Positions 37,730 to 51,000 are shown, numbered from the stretch's first letter. The stretch: 64,000 nucleotides of DNA from Blasia pusilla (GCA_050084515.1 CM114271.1:38068001-38132000), one strand, 5' to 3'. Numbers and translations are program-made. Notes: generated by a model not told the origin, from the sequence alone.

Positions 37730-37769
37730 TCGTTAGCTGCTGACGGTAGCTTCCGCCAGCAGCTAACGA
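37730..37769. repeat. Perfect 13-bp inverted repeat
   Basis: Arms TCGTTAGCTGCTG (37730-37742) and CAGCAGCTAACGA (37757-37769) surround a loop that itself contains CGG...CCG (37744-37746 and 37753-37755). The whole can fold as one long hairpin. Confidence 0.9.
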
Positions 37770-38200
37770 GATCGTTGTAGGAGCTGAAAGAAACCATGGC
37801 AGACAGAAGTGCAATTGAGAGCCGATGCACAGGTGGCTAGTCCAGTCCATTCATGCTGCAGGGTTACAATCGGAACAGCAGTGTGCCATACGCCATTTTC
37901 CGAATTTTTCGTCTCCTTATTAAACTCGCTGGATAGAACAGAAGGATAAATTCTGCAGAGATATGAACATTGAATACGCTTTCTGCAGTCCCAGGACGAC
38001 CTGTTCAGTCACCTAAAAGCCGTTTGTTTTGCGAGCTTAAGCAACCGTTTTATGAACATGCTCTCAACTTGAGATGGAAACTATCTCACTCACTTGTCTG
38101 CGAAAGCCTTCGCATAGACAACTCGGTAGCCACAATACAGTCAGCATTTGACACATTCAAAACGTCCAAATCGTTTCAGACACACAGATATGTCTTTCCA

Positions 38201-38746
38201 ACCACTAGGATCTGACCATGATGCTGCTTTCCAGCTGAAAGCTAGCACCACAGAGGACCAATGAGTTCGTCCTCGCTAACAGGACCCAACAAGAGATTCC
38301 CATGTCCTACGGGGAAAGAGCTGCCCCAGTGGCTGTAGCCATGTCCTAAGGATTTGTGCCAGACAGCCTTCCAGTCCCCGACATGCTGGAGGTTGCAACA
38401 GTTGTTCCAAAAATGCAGGCTGCGGTGCCTCCGATACATTTTCGAGGATGCTCAACCATCTTCCAGGCAGCAATCTGCAAACGACATAAATCAGGGGTGT
38501 GCTGTATGTTTCTTCCGAAGCATGAGAACTGACGGTCTGCGTATACCCTGAAAATGATTCCCCAAAGTGCGCCACAGGGGCTGATCTGGACAGATGGTCT
38601 TAGGAGGTAACCTTGTTCTGAATCGCAAGGCTCAAGAGCAATGGTGGTGAACCTCCATAAAAACGGGTGCTACTAGAATTTTACATCCTGTCTCAACAGA
38701 AAAAACTACAATAGAATGAACTCCAAAGAATTGACTTTGCGCGCAC
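38201..38746 (-). other. Probable 3' UTR of the aconitase gene
   Basis: The sequence directly downstream of the aconitase stop is of intermediate composition. An antisense frame and a same-strand frame (38575-38276) are open but match nothing. I take this as 3' untranslated sequence. The true end of the transcript cannot be seen. Confidence 0.4.
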
Positions 38747-41700
38747 CTAATTATTAAGAAGCTGTCGGAGAACGTATTGCAAAATGCCTCCGTGCTCAAA
38801 GTAAGTGAGCTCCACCTGTAAGACCAGACAAAGTTTGAGTTATGTTACTGCATAGGACAAATCTCTGGAGTTCTGCCCCATTAAACAACTACTAAAACAC
38901 GGTACCAGATAAACACAGGGAACTAGCAACATAGTACTTGCTTTGACGCACTTGTAAGCAAAGAGTTCTCGACATTACCTCAGTGTCAAAACGCAGGGTG
39001 CAAGTGAATTCCTTGCCGTTGTCTGTTGTGACTACCACGTCTTGACCCGGCTTAATGTCCCTCACATTGGTAGGAAGGTCGATGGTGTACTTCTCGTAAC
39101 CAGTGAGTCCCAGGGTTTCAGCATCTTCTCCTTTCTTGAAGCAGAGGGGAATAACACCCATACCCACAAGATTGCTCCTGTGAATACGCTCAAAACTCTT
39201 GGAAATAACAGCCTTCACACCCTGGTTGCATGAAATGTAAGATCAAGTCAAATTCCCTGCCACGGTATATTTTTCCAAATAAAACCTATATTATCACAAG
39301 AAAACTAAATGCACATGCTGCCAATGCACTCAGCTGCAAAGCCACCATTTGTAGCTTTAAACTCTAATAGCTGCTGGGGGCAAAGAAAATGGAAGGTAAA
39401 AAGTGCATTATTTGCACAAACTCACTTGCAAGTACGGGCCCTTTGCAGCCCAATCACGAGAGCTTCCACTGCCATACTCTGCACCTGCAAGAATGATGGT
39501 TTCGTGACCTTCCTCCATGTATTTCTGCACAACAATTACAGATGTCACAGCGACAGGAAATTGTTAGCAGATAACCCTTCGCATTGGCCCATATTCTCAT
39601 CCACCGCTGACCCTACCAAACCACTTGCTCTCCACTGATTACTCTTAACATAGAATCCTCAGAATAATTCTGATGAAACCAGCCCTTCAGTTCAATTCAT
39701 TTTCAGGTACACACACCCTGCAGGGGCAAGGCAGACAAAACAAAAATAACACCCGAGACCCCAGAAAGGCCCGGCAATGATATGAACCAAGTACAAACAT
39801 TAGACATACCTTTGCTGCCTCATAGATGGGCAGTTTCTCCTTGCTTGGAACATGGATAGTATTTGGTCCGACTTCACCCTTTAAAAACTTGTTCACAATC
39901 CGAATGTTAGCAAAGGTTCCTCGGGCCATGATCTCATCATTACCCCTACGACTTCCATAAGAATTGAAGTCCTTGCGCTCAACTCCACGTGACATCAAAT
40001 ACTTTGCAGCTGGGCTATCCTTGCTGATGTTACCAGCAGGAGAAATGTGGTCAGTGGTGATACTATCACCAAAATTGAGGAGGCAGTAAGCGTCCTTAAC
40101 ACCATGTCCACCTGGAGGATCCTTGGTCATTGTCTTGAAGAAGGGAGGTTCACGGACATAGGTCGACTCTTCATCCCATGCATACAGATCACCCTCAGGT
40201 GAAGGTAGTTTGTTCCACATTGCGTTTCCCTTGGTAATGGTCTCATATGTTGCCCTGAACATTTCTGGTAGAACTGATTCCTTCTCGATCTGAAACAAAC
40301 CACAAACAGTGAGCTGACCCATTGTCAACACATGACCCTCTCAGCAGAACTTAGCCAAATGTCCCACACAGCACTTTCAAACCAATCAAAACATGATCTG
40401 ACAGTAAAACTTCACCTGTGCGATATCCTCAGAGGTGGGCCAGATATCTCTGAGGAAGACTGGTTTTCCATCCTTTCCGGTGCCGAGGGGTTCCTTCTCA
40501 AAATCAATATCCACCTATCAACATGTTCAAATCAGCATCATGAGTTACTTCATCACCAAGTTCCTGGTAACACTGCTAGTAAGTACACATTACCTGACAC
40601 AAAGGTGTTAGTCTTCCCTTGCCTAGTATGACGTCTTTGCAAATACTCTGGACCAATGATAGAACATCCATAGTTCGATAAAATGGATGATGGTTCTTCT
40701 TTTAAGAAATACTAGATTGTAGCCCACATCAATTTCAACAAATTGAACTTATCTCAAGTATCAATTAAAGCTTTCTAGCAAGGACATGGTGGTAATCTCA
40801 TTAACAGGTAATCTCATAACCTTACCGTTCCAGCTAAAGCATACGCCACTACAAGGGGAGGAGATGCCAGGTAGTTTGCACGTGTCAAAGGATGCACACG
40901 ACCCTCGAAGTTACGATTTCCAGAAAGAACTGCAGAAGCAACGATATCTGTACAACAAGACGAGGAAATACATCAACGACAGTCTACTGAATAAGTGACG
41001 ACTTGCAGGAAAATACATTTTCATGCTCCCACTTGTCATTTCCACTTCCAGATGTACTTCTGCACGGATTCAACAAGGAGTTGCCGGTCTTTCGACGCTA
41101 AGGTTATGTGTCTAGAATTACACAATCCACAATGTCTGGACGATCAGTTCTCCAAACCTGAAAAAATTATTGACATTACCATTTTCAGCGATAGCAGTAG
41201 AGACAGCTTCATCAAGTTCACCAGAATTTCCAATACATGTGGTACACCCATAACCAACCAGACTGAATCCCTGCTTGTCCAGGTACTTGTCCAAACCACT
41301 GCAAGTCCCATCACAGCCAGCAACAAGTAAGATTCATGTGAGCAAGGCAAATCTAACAAGGTCCTCTTCATTCAGATCTTGTGAAGGCTTGCCCATGAGA
41401 CCTGTCACAACTTTTGATCAATTAAGGCTCTAAGCCCAAGAATCATTCTGAATTTTTAGGAAGGTCCTGCCATTTTATTGCGTCACTGTCATTTTAAAAG
41501 GCAGTATCTGTGCCTAAGCCAGCGGGAGAGGAGAGGCTTTTGCATACTCTAGATGACGAGGTCCATTGCTTCAAGATAGAGGGGAGACTATATACAAACA
41601 CTCGGATCTTCCCACAAGATGAAAGAAAGAGATCACCATCTGTACCTTTCTTTCAAGTATTTTGTGACTACTCCTGAACCAGGAGCCAGACTGGTCTTGA

Positions 41701-44700
41701 TCCAGGGTTTCACCTGCATTAACAAGGCAATCAAGGAATTGGGTAAGAAAATTTCCTTGGCGACAGTTACATTTAGAAGTCATCCATTATGTCAGATGGT
41801 ACCACAATAATGCCTTCAAGGTGGTGAACGTTGTGAACGCCAAACTACTGTAATGATCTGGCAGTCTGATTCCAAATCAAAATTTTCACAAATTGGATTT
41901 CACTTTCATAATTTTTGTGCCATCATATCTTCTGTTGCACTGCCCTGAACATGCTACTGCATTACCAAAACCATCTAAAGCAACTAGTTACCTGCAAACC
42001 CTTTTCAGTTGCCTTCTTGGCAAGAAGACCAGCACCAAGCATCACTGTTGGGTTGGATGTATTGGTGCAACTGGTGATGGCAGCTATGACAACATCACCC
42101 TGGCGGAGCTCTGCAGGCTCCCCATGGAAGTCAAACTTAACAACTGTTCCCTGCTCTTCCTTCGGAATACCAAAGCCCTGAAATCACCAGAAACATTGCA
42201 AATGTCAGAACTCTCAACAAACCACACTTGTAATTGTGAGGAAGCATCATAATCAACTCTGAACAGCCGTACAACAGCTTGTGAAACCTTCAGCTGTATT
42301 CCTAGGCAGATGCAAATCCAATCTACCAACGGTACTTGGCATTTGATATTCCAAAGAGAATTAGAGGCACAAGCCAGATTGCTAGACACTTATGGATTGT
42401 TAAAATAGCAACAATAAGACTGCACCTTGAAGCCAACTTTGTTGTCCAGGCAGGCATGCCAGTCCTGCTTCATGTTCTTCAGAGTCACACGGTCATGTGG
42501 TCTGCAAAGTAAAATGTACCCTACTGCCTTAAAATAAAGCTAGACAAATTAACCCCCACTATTTTTTTCTCTTAAACTTCTGAAATCAAAATTGTCTCGA
42601 GGACATACTCTACTGAAGCAAACAAACATATTAAGAACTTCAACCAACTTAGACACAAGTGAATTTAATCCTCTAGAATCTAAGCATTATGAAAAGTTTG
42701 CAAATTACCTCTTGGGACCAGAAATACACGGCTCCACTGAGCTCAGATCAAGCTCCAGATATGAAGAATACACATTGTCCTCGCGTGGCTGCATTTCAAC
42801 ATGTACCATCATAATATTTTGTAAGCTGATGCTTACCAGCTCATTGAAAAGCTTAGTAACCACGTTCTGTAATTAGTACTAAGACATTTCGAGGAGGCCA
42901 ACAAACTAACTTCTGATTCACCATGATCTTACCTTGTCATAGTCTATGAACATGTCATTTGCTCGCAGGTACGCTTCAATAAGATCCACCTAGAGAACCA
43001 TACACACAAAGATAATTTTAACTTTTGTATCATGTTCCTGAATTCATTTCAAGTACGTCCAGTAAACCATATTCACATCTTGAGCTTTGGAAAATTAATC
43101 TAGAGAAGGAGATGGATAAGGAATCAGGGACTTGACCAAGCTTAGTGTCCCACCTTCTCCTCATCCCGACCTGTGAGCCGCAAATAGTCCAGAGTGACAT
43201 GATCAACAGGGAAAAAACCCATAGTAGCACCGTACTCAGGGGACATGTTTGCAATAGTTGCTCGGTCTGCAAGGGAAAGCTCCCCCATTCCATCTCCTGC
43301 AGATGTGAATTGTATCAGGTCACATGAATAAAAAGCTAAATGAGGGGTGAGCCACTCCAGCAATCAACTCCCTGGCATTTGCGAAACATGCCTAAGTCCA
43401 TGATCTTTGCAACTCTGAACTCACCATAAAACTCCACAAACTTGCCAACAACTCCATGCTTCCTCAAGATCTGAGTTACTGTAAGAACCAGATCCGTGGC
43501 AGTAACTCCAGTCTTCATCTTGCCTGTTAACTTGAAACCAACAACCCCTGGAAGCACCATACTCATGGGCTGGTTGGTACACAACAGCTAGCAATTAGAA
43601 AAGTATTTTCTGACAGGTGTATGGAACTACTTATTCAATTGATCATCAGAAGTACATGGACCTCTTGATTCGTGAGCAGGTTTGCCTTCTATCCTAGCGC
43701 AGTGTATTCATCAATTTGAGTGAGAAAGCAATACCAACCGAATAGAGGGAACCAGGCATCTGCAAATAATGATCTGGCCCCTATCTGACATGCATATTTT
43801 TGTAGTATCCCTTATTCAGTTGAAAGATAGATCTATTTCATGCAGTCCATCTGCTTACTTGTCCAAGCATAGATGCCTCTGCTTCAATACCACCAACTCC
43901 CCAGCCGGCAACACCAAGTCCGTCAATCATGGTAGTGTGGGAGTCTGTTCCCACAAGACTGTCCGGGTACAGAATTCCTGAGCTGTTGAAAACCACACGA
44001 GCCAAATATTCCAGGTTCACCTGCACAGTAATGATGAGTGCATCCTTTCAGTAAAAATCTCGATTAAGCTGTCCTTTGAGCTCAATCAGCACAATATTCA
44101 ATGCAAAGAATATGTGGCAGCAGCAGGTATCCAATCTGACCAGCTCACTTTTGTAGTTAGTTGACCCCAGTCCTAAATCTGTAGGCAAAGAGACTTTATT
44201 GGGAACTTTTTTTTGCATATTCACCTGATGCACAATTCCAGAACCTGGAGGCACCACCAACATGTTTTGGAAAGCTGTGGCACCCCACTTCAAAAAAGCA
44301 AAACGCTCTTTGTTCCTGTCGAATTCCAGTTTCATGTTGCTCTCGAGGGCATCTATTTTGCGGGCAACATCCACCTGCACAGAATGATCGATGACGAGGT
44401 CTACTGGCACCTGCAACATGAACAGCATAATCAAAACAATTACTCTGCTGTCATGGCCCACCAGGAAATCCAACAGATCCTGCAAACTCGAAGAGCCTGC
44501 CCATTGTACTGCCAGTTCCGGATTAAGCAAGTACTGTGAGAAGCCAATATGTTTAGGATACAACTCTGAGAAACAATTCTTCTGATGATTCCTGCTGAGT
44601 TCAGGTAGTAGAAACCCATTACCTACTTCATTCACTAGAAAGAATACCTCCCCATGCATCGTATTGTCCACCTTTTGCATCACTACTTACCAGTGGATTG

Positions 44701-46495
44701 ATCCTTGTGGGATCACCACCCAACCTCTTGATGGCGTCACGCATGGCGGCAAGATCCACAACAGCTGGAACTCCGGTGAAATCCTAGAAGAATCATTCGA
44801 CATTTAGATCACAGAAAGATATTCAAATCTGTTTTGAACTCATTTGCCACAAAAGAGTTGACATTCCATCAAAAACCTCAAGGGGTTTCCTAACTAGCAC
44901 CGTTTGACAACACATAACCAAGTCCAATGAAATAGAGAATCGGAATAATAAGGAGTTGTTCTGAACTTCACATACTTGGAGGAGCACGCGCGCAGGCTTG
45001 AAGGGAATCTCCACTTGCTGGGGGGAAGTTTTCTCCCAATCTATGATCTTCTCAACATCCTTTTCTTTGACAGCGAAATTATCACAGTTTCGAACAGCCG
45101 ACTCCAAGAGGATTCTGATGGAATACGGCAGCTTATCTGCAATTGGCATAACGGTGCTATCAAACGCAAGATCCGACCCACTCTGTGAAGAAACTCCGAA
45201 AAGATAAGTCACTCCCACTACGAGCGCTTTCCAGGCGAGGAGCTCCAATGAAAGGAATGGGAATTCGCCCTACTCGAAATAGACCAGTACAAGCTGACAT
45301 GACTTCAGTTAGACTTACCAACTCGCTTATCGCCCAATTTTGGGAGACTGAAGTATTTTCCATACGATCCACCGCCGGGCTTGGGCAGGTCGGTCAAAAC
45401 CTCGTTGAAGGGATGGTCCGAACCTACATCATACACGTCAGGCCATGAGGAATCATGATCATGAAAATCCAGCACCGGAAAAAACAAAGATCGGACAAAA
45501 TTCGACTTCACTACTGCACTTGTTACCAGTCGCATCCCAGTACAGAAATAATCCACAGCTTCGTCGTAGAGAAAGAAATCCCATACAACACATAGAGAGC
45601 AGCACAAACACGATTCCGTCCTCAGCACCGGTCATCCACGCATGAGAAAGCCAGGTGCGAAGTCCACGGGGGTTTGTGAACAGATCCAAGATCAAGGAAC
45701 ATCTCTTGCTGGACAGATCGTACATGTAGATCATCTCGCCGATGACCAGAAACAAAACCCAGTCAGCGGTCGAAGAGCACACGAAAATTTTGAGAGCGTG
45801 TGGAGGCCACACAAAGTCATGTCGCGAAATGGCGAGCGTGTCAGCAAGAAGCCCATCGTACAAGTCTCAGAAAACCAAGCGACGCAATCTGCGGTTAGAC
45901 GACATCGGAGACCATGTGCATGTGATGGTTCGCTCGGCCAGGAGCATTCGGTGAATTTTCGCAATCTGCAAGCCAACGTGGGGGTAATGACAATTCCGGG
46001 CATAAGGCGAAAGCCAGATCGTTCCATACCCATTGATGAGTATCCTCGGGACGACAAGGCCCTTTCTCCGAGAGCTCCTCTGCAGCCTGCAGCAACCCGC
46101 GCAACGCTAGAGCTCGATGAAACCAACGCAGGAGAGAACCCGGTGCCCGCCCTATGCAGAGAAAAGCAGGCTGCCAAATTTGGGTTTCTCAAGTGAGCGG
46201 AGCCTTGCAATTGAGATCTCAACCTCAATTGCAGATTGGATGCCAAAGAACGAGAACTGTCGGCGACTGCTTCGGATTTCGCGAGGGCCGCTACTACGGA
46301 AGAGGCAGCGGCAGCCGTGTGCGAAGCTCTCGTCAGCAGGGGATTCGCGGCAGCAGCAGCAGCAGAAGAAGAAGAAGAAGAAGAAGTCGCGGATGCAGAT
46401 ATCGCAGTCCCAGCCGCTACGGCAGCCTCCTGGCGTCGACGAGACAGGGCGCGGCCCGCACGGATCAAAGTCGGTGCCGTAGTGGTGATGTGCAT
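38747..46495 (-). CDS. ACO: Aconitate hydratase, probably mitochondrial (20 exons)
   Basis: Exons (minus): 46495-46030, 45423-45319, 45136-44976, 44783-44691, 44410-44225, 44020-43859, 43569-43425, 43296-43154, 42989-42933, 42788-42709, 42501-42426, 42177-41992, 41713-41646, 41298-41180, 40947-40826, 40514-40416, 40289-39810, 39524-39426, 39221-38979, 38815-38747. All introns are GT-AG and the total of 3159 bp keeps frame, giving 1052 residues. It isomerises citrate and isocitrate through a 4Fe-4S cluster. The ligands are Cys595 ([10 protein letters not shown]), Cys661 and Cys664 ([10 protein letters not shown]). Other landmarks are [52 protein letters not shown] and [12 protein letters not shown]. 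Exon 1 gives about 155 Ala/Ser/Arg-rich residues before the catalytic body, a likely mitochondrial presequence. The body is typical of plant aconitases/IRP1. No key residue is missing and nothing suggests a pseudogene. Confidence 0.97.
46350..46387. repeat. Trinucleotide microsatellite inside aconitase exon 1
   Basis: Plus-strand (CAG)n(AAG)n encodes consecutive Ser then Ala residues in the aconitase presequence. Length variation would keep the frame. Confidence 0.9.
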
Positions 46496-47089
46496 GCTGG
46501 AATTCCCACCTTAAGAAGAGTCGGGACAGACTGCGGGCATAGAAAATCTTCCCCCACGTTTCCCGCGCGCCGTTCCTCCTCTCCCCTCCTCAACCCAATC
46601 CGTCAGGTGTCGTGTACGGATCCCTCTTCCGGATGACGATGCCACGAGATCTTGCTCTCCCCCTTTTGATCGCTCCACCCTCTCCCCCTCGAATCCCCAC
46701 CTCCGCAACCTCTCTCTCTCTCTCTGAGCATTCCTCTCCTCTCCAGTCCGATCGACTCCCCGATCCACGTCCCTCTCCCTCTCAGTCGCTCGCTCGCTCG
46801 CTCGCTCGCTCTCTCTCTCTCCGAACGATCCTTTTTCTCTTGTCGTCACACGCCCTCCACGAGCCCGCCACTCGCTCGCTCGCTCGCCCTCCGTCTGTCT
46901 CGTGAGAGTCCTGTCCGCCCGAGCGTCCAACGGATCCGAAGACTCGGCACCCGCACAGTCTCAGTGAGTGAGGGAGTCAGTCAGTCCGTCCCACCGATCA
47001 AAATGTAACACGGCACCCGCACGGAATATACAGGAAGGAAGGAAAGGAATAGGGACTCTTCCGTCTTCTCCTGTTGTTATGTGTGCGTC

Positions 47090-47126
<37 letters not shown>

Positions 47127-47560
47127 GCTCACTCTCTCGCGCTGCTTCCTGTCGGGGGCTGCTTTGTGAGGCCGAGTGGAAGGGCGGGGTGATATGATGG
47201 AGAAACGCACGGAGGGAGCATGGATGGATGGATGGATGGTGCTGGGCTCGAGGGGATTTCGGTTGCTGTGGGGGGGGATTATGACCTAACTGATGGAGGT
47301 TTGGGAGGGAGGGAGGGAGGGAGGGAGGAATGAGTGAGTGAGTGAGAGGAGAGGAAGGGGGGGAGCACATGAGCCTCGAGAGTTTGGCACGGTTGCTGTT
47401 GTTTGCGAGGGGTGGGTGTCGCCTCTTGCCTTGTTTTCTTCTTCGATCTGATGGGTTGACCACGCTCATGTTTTGGCTCATCTCGCCGATGTTTCGACTG
47501 CTTCGGTTTCTGGCTTCGCCTCGGATGAGACGTAATGTGACTCTTACCTCTTGAGGGTTT
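46496..47560 (-). promoter_or_regulatory. Leader and promoter region of aconitase, microsatellite-rich
   Basis: A GC-rich region upstream of the ATG. On the plus strand it carries CT runs (about 46709-46726, 46809-46821 and 47095-47124), (CTCG)n at 46786-46810 and 46869-46886, (ATGG)n at 47218-47240, (GGGA)n at 47302-47329 and (GAGT)n at 47330-47346. Read on the gene's sense strand the first group is GA-rich, as upstream of the histidine kinase. No TATA box can be assigned with confidence. Frames open here are simple-repeat translations. Confidence 0.55.
47302..47329 (+). repeat. (GGGA)n tract with quadruplex potential
   Basis: About six GGGA units lie on the plus strand, roughly 0.8 kb upstream of the aconitase ATG. 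Four or more G-triplets in a row could fold as a G-quadruplex. Confidence 0.85.
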
Positions 47561-47586
47561 TTCCTCCTCCTCCTCCTCCTCCTCCT
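47560..47586. repeat. (CCT)n microsatellite
   Basis: A run of TCC/CCT triplets sits immediately before the minisatellite. Confidence 0.9.
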
Positions 47587-47636
47587 CTCTACACTCTTAA
47601 GCCATGCTCTTTTGGGCCTTCACCCAATATTCGAGT

Positions 47637-48035
47637 GCATCTTGCCAGCACTTCCGAGGCTGGCTAGGAGTCTCTTGATTCGACCTTGCTAGCACTTCGA
47701 AGGCTGGCTATCTCTTCAATCCCTCTTGCTAGTCCTTCCCAAGGCTTACTATCTCTTCGACCCACCTTGCTAGTCCTCTTCAATCCATCTTGCTAGTCCT
47801 TCCAAGGTTTACAATCTCTTCTATCCAGCTTGCTAGTCCTTCCAAGCCTTACAATCTCTTCTATCCATCTTGCTAGTCTTTCCAAAGCTCACTATCTCTT
47901 CATTCCATCTTGCTAGTCCCTCCAAGGCTTACTCTTTCTTGATTCCATATCTTGCTGGTCCTTGCAAACTAAGTTTGGATCCCATCTCGCTAGACCTTCC
48001 AAGGATTTTAGTATCGAGTGAGTCCATCTTGCTAG
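47637..48035. repeat. Minisatellite of about 40-bp units
   Basis: About ten or eleven degenerate units, each starting CTTGCTAGTCCTTCCAAGG followed by a CTTACTATCTCTTC-type half and a CCAT end. Most units are 39-42 bp, and one is cut to about 23 bp. Outer units are more diverged than central ones, typical of unequal exchange. It lies 1.1-1.5 kb upstream of the aconitase start. Confidence 0.9.
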
Positions 48036-51000
48036 TGGTTCATACCCCAGGGACGAGTAGCGAGGGGGGGGGGAGCATGGATTCAAAGGACTGGCCAAAA
48101 CCAAGCAGTGACAAAAGAACTCTAAAACCATGGTGGTTGATGGATGGATGCCTCCACACCCATCCAGCTGAGCTGCTGGTGGGCGATCATATAGCCCCAA
48201 CAATCATGGGGACAAGGATTCCACGAAAATTGGGGAGGGGTCTCTAGACTCTAGAGCGCATATTGATGCGTTGGCGAGAGATCTTTAAGGCTTGGCCTTC
48301 GAGGAAGGACGTAATAAAGAGGGACAGCTTCTGCACGTGGTCCTTTTATTTCGGTTTTTGGAATAGAATACGATCATAAGATTTTGTGCAAATCTCAAAA
48401 GTGGACCCACCCCTCGCGGTTTGTGAGGGTGAATCCATCCATCCGTTGTAGTTTCGGCTGGTTTAGGGAGGGAGGGACGGAGTTGAGGACTTTATCGGAA
48501 GGAACTTTTGGTTGCAACAAACGTCTCACAAGATGCATGGAAACACTAACTCAAAAATAATTAATTAATTGTGCACTTTCCTCCCATGTTAGTAAAAAGT
48601 GTCCTTGGCCTTTCTTATGTAGCCTTCCTTCCTCGACCTTTGAGTTGTGTCCATGGCCTGCACAAATAAAATCCCGCTTGCATGATGTGTTAGATAAGAG
48701 GTAGAGGGGGGCGTTTGGTATTTATGTATAGCGCTTCTTTGGATAGCATTTTGTCCTTCTAAAGTTAATAGTTTAGGCTTTTCCATAATCACTTAAGTAA
48801 ACTCTCTTGGAGTATGTCTTGTAGGAGTTGAGTTTTGTGACTTTTGTCGAGTGGGAGTCATAGTTGCTTTTGTGCAGACAAAATGTCTGTCTTGTTGTTC
48901 ATGGCACTTTATTTCTTGTTGGGACAAACAAAGCCATTATGACTAGAATATAATCAAAGAATATAGAATATAATCAAAGATAAAACCCATTATTTTCCTC
49001 ACGTTTTGACTCTTTGAGTCCCCCTCTTTTGTACTTCCGATGGGTTTTCCATCACTCGTTTTTATCGAAGTGCATCTCTCTTGACTTGGGGAGGTAAACG
49101 CTTTTTCTCCTTGTTGTTCATGGCAATTTATGTCATGTCGGGGCCAACAAAATGCATGAGGAATAGAACCTCATCATGCATAGACCTAGCACTACTTCCC
49201 TCACTTAGCACCTTTGTTGGACATTTGGTATGTAACAAATTTAAATCGTCTTGTAGCAAATTGTCTAGAGGTACTAGTTTACAAACTCTCCCATATGATT
49301 GGATTATGTGAGGAAATATAAGTGTGAGCATGCCATACCATGGTTATATTTATCTATTCAAATAGGATTTTTTCCTCCATAGCATAATGACAAAGAGTGG
49401 ATATGAATGAGAAGCCTCACATCAATATTGGAGAAGCATGAAAGCAATTAAAGGAAGAAATAATAGGAAGACCAAGAATAACATAAATCAAATTGGTAAC
49501 AAAATTGTCAAGTTGAATGGGAACACAATAGTTGGTTTACAAGCGGAATATGGTGTACCGATGTCTCAAAGTCAATGAGTTAAAAATTCTATATTGAGGA
49601 AGGTATACCTCTCCAAAATCAAAGAAAGAGTAAGCTGTAAATATACTAGTTGTTAGATTCCATTTGGAGGCTCATAAATGAGTGTAAATAATAGTGATCA
49701 GCGAGTCTACCAAGAGGATGTCATGAAAAGTTTTAGTCCATGGATTATGTATGAAATAATTGAAACTAGTATGATGTCTGTGTAATGCACAAATGAGGGG
49801 AAATTTTTCCTTGCTTTTCTTAATTCTTTAGCCCTCTTAATTTAATTATTCCCTTAAATCTAACACGTGTCAAGAGTAGAAGAGTTTTCAAAGGACAGGT
49901 GTCAACATCGGAGGAGGGTTTCTCTAACCCCATCCTCTGTTAATATTATAGACTCTCTCTATATATAAACTAGCAAGATAAAGATCCAACTAAGCACATC
50001 AACCATTACCAACCCCCTTAACCCAATATTTAGTTCATCCTTTATTGCCTATTTTCGATCATCACAAGAGTTTTCTTAATAGTTAAAAGTCCCCTTATAA
50101 TAATATTATTGAGAAAAAAATATTTAAATTATGAAAAATGGATTTACATTAAAATTCTATTACATCTCAAATTATTTTGTTATCTTTTTTAGCTAATTTT
50201 TTAACTAATGTTTAATATTGGTAGTTGAGATATTTAAGGCACATTCTTTGGTGACAAAAGTCTCTAATTATTCTTTTATTTATGCTAACAAAATTTTAAA
50301 CTTTGAACTTTGGACATATATCATAGGCTTCATGAATAGCTTATGAAGAAATATTCAATTTATGTGAAAGGGGTAAAAGAGGTAAAACCTAATCTTTTAC
50401 CAAAAGAGGGCTTTTAAAGGTTTCTAAAAGGTTTTAGTCCGAATAGGGTTATGATAGTGAAGAAGGCATACACTTTTTAAAAGTTAAGATTTTATAAGTA
50501 TTTTTTAAATCTTTATTTCCAATATGTGAGAAAGGATAAATAAATTTTACTTTTCAATGAGACAAGCAATGGGAGAAAGGGATAAATTCGTAACAAAGGA
50601 AGGGTTCATAATGAAAAAAAAACAATTAAAAAATTAAGATTTTCACTAGATAAGGTAAGCATAGAAAAATAGGTTTAATTTTGAAAAGGGGAGGGGAAAG
50701 GGGGACATTTTCAATAAGGGTTGGCTTCATGAGCATCTCTTTTTACAATCTAGTTGATCTGCAATATACTAGGGGAAAAGGGATAATGCTCACTTTTCAA
50801 TAGAGGAGGGGAAAAGAGAAATAGATAAATTTGCAACAAAGGACGATTCCCTAAGGAATGTTTTTCTAAACATATTTAATATAAAATCTGAATTTAAATT
50901 GGGGGAGGCGAAGGAGAGAGAAAGGGACAAATTTTCAACAAGGTAAGGCTTTACAAAGATATTCGAATGTTTTAGATTTTAATGGGGAATGGAAGGAGAG

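Larger units (their letters stand above)
34151..38200. other. GC-rich island without a recognised gene
   Basis: The base composition rises sharply at about 34150 and stays high to about 38200. Many overlapping frames are open on both strands (for example 34590-35237 plus and 34581-35096 minus), but none resembles a family I know. A (CCGT)n tract (about 34642-34658), a (GA)n tract (34849-34864) and long T/C runs (35660-35693) look like a plant promoter or leader. Three strong hairpins lie in the right part. It could be a promoter with an unrecognised transcript, a long non-coding RNA, or an organelle-derived insertion. Confidence 0.4.

Noticed and set aside
41893-42252. Open frames of 60-120 residues on the plus strand across the aconitase gene
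   Set aside because: They are antisense shadows crossing well-defined aconitase exons and introns.
47637-48035. CRISPR-like array
   Set aside because: The units are contiguous and degenerate with no unique spacers, and the context is a plant nuclear genome; it is a minisatellite.
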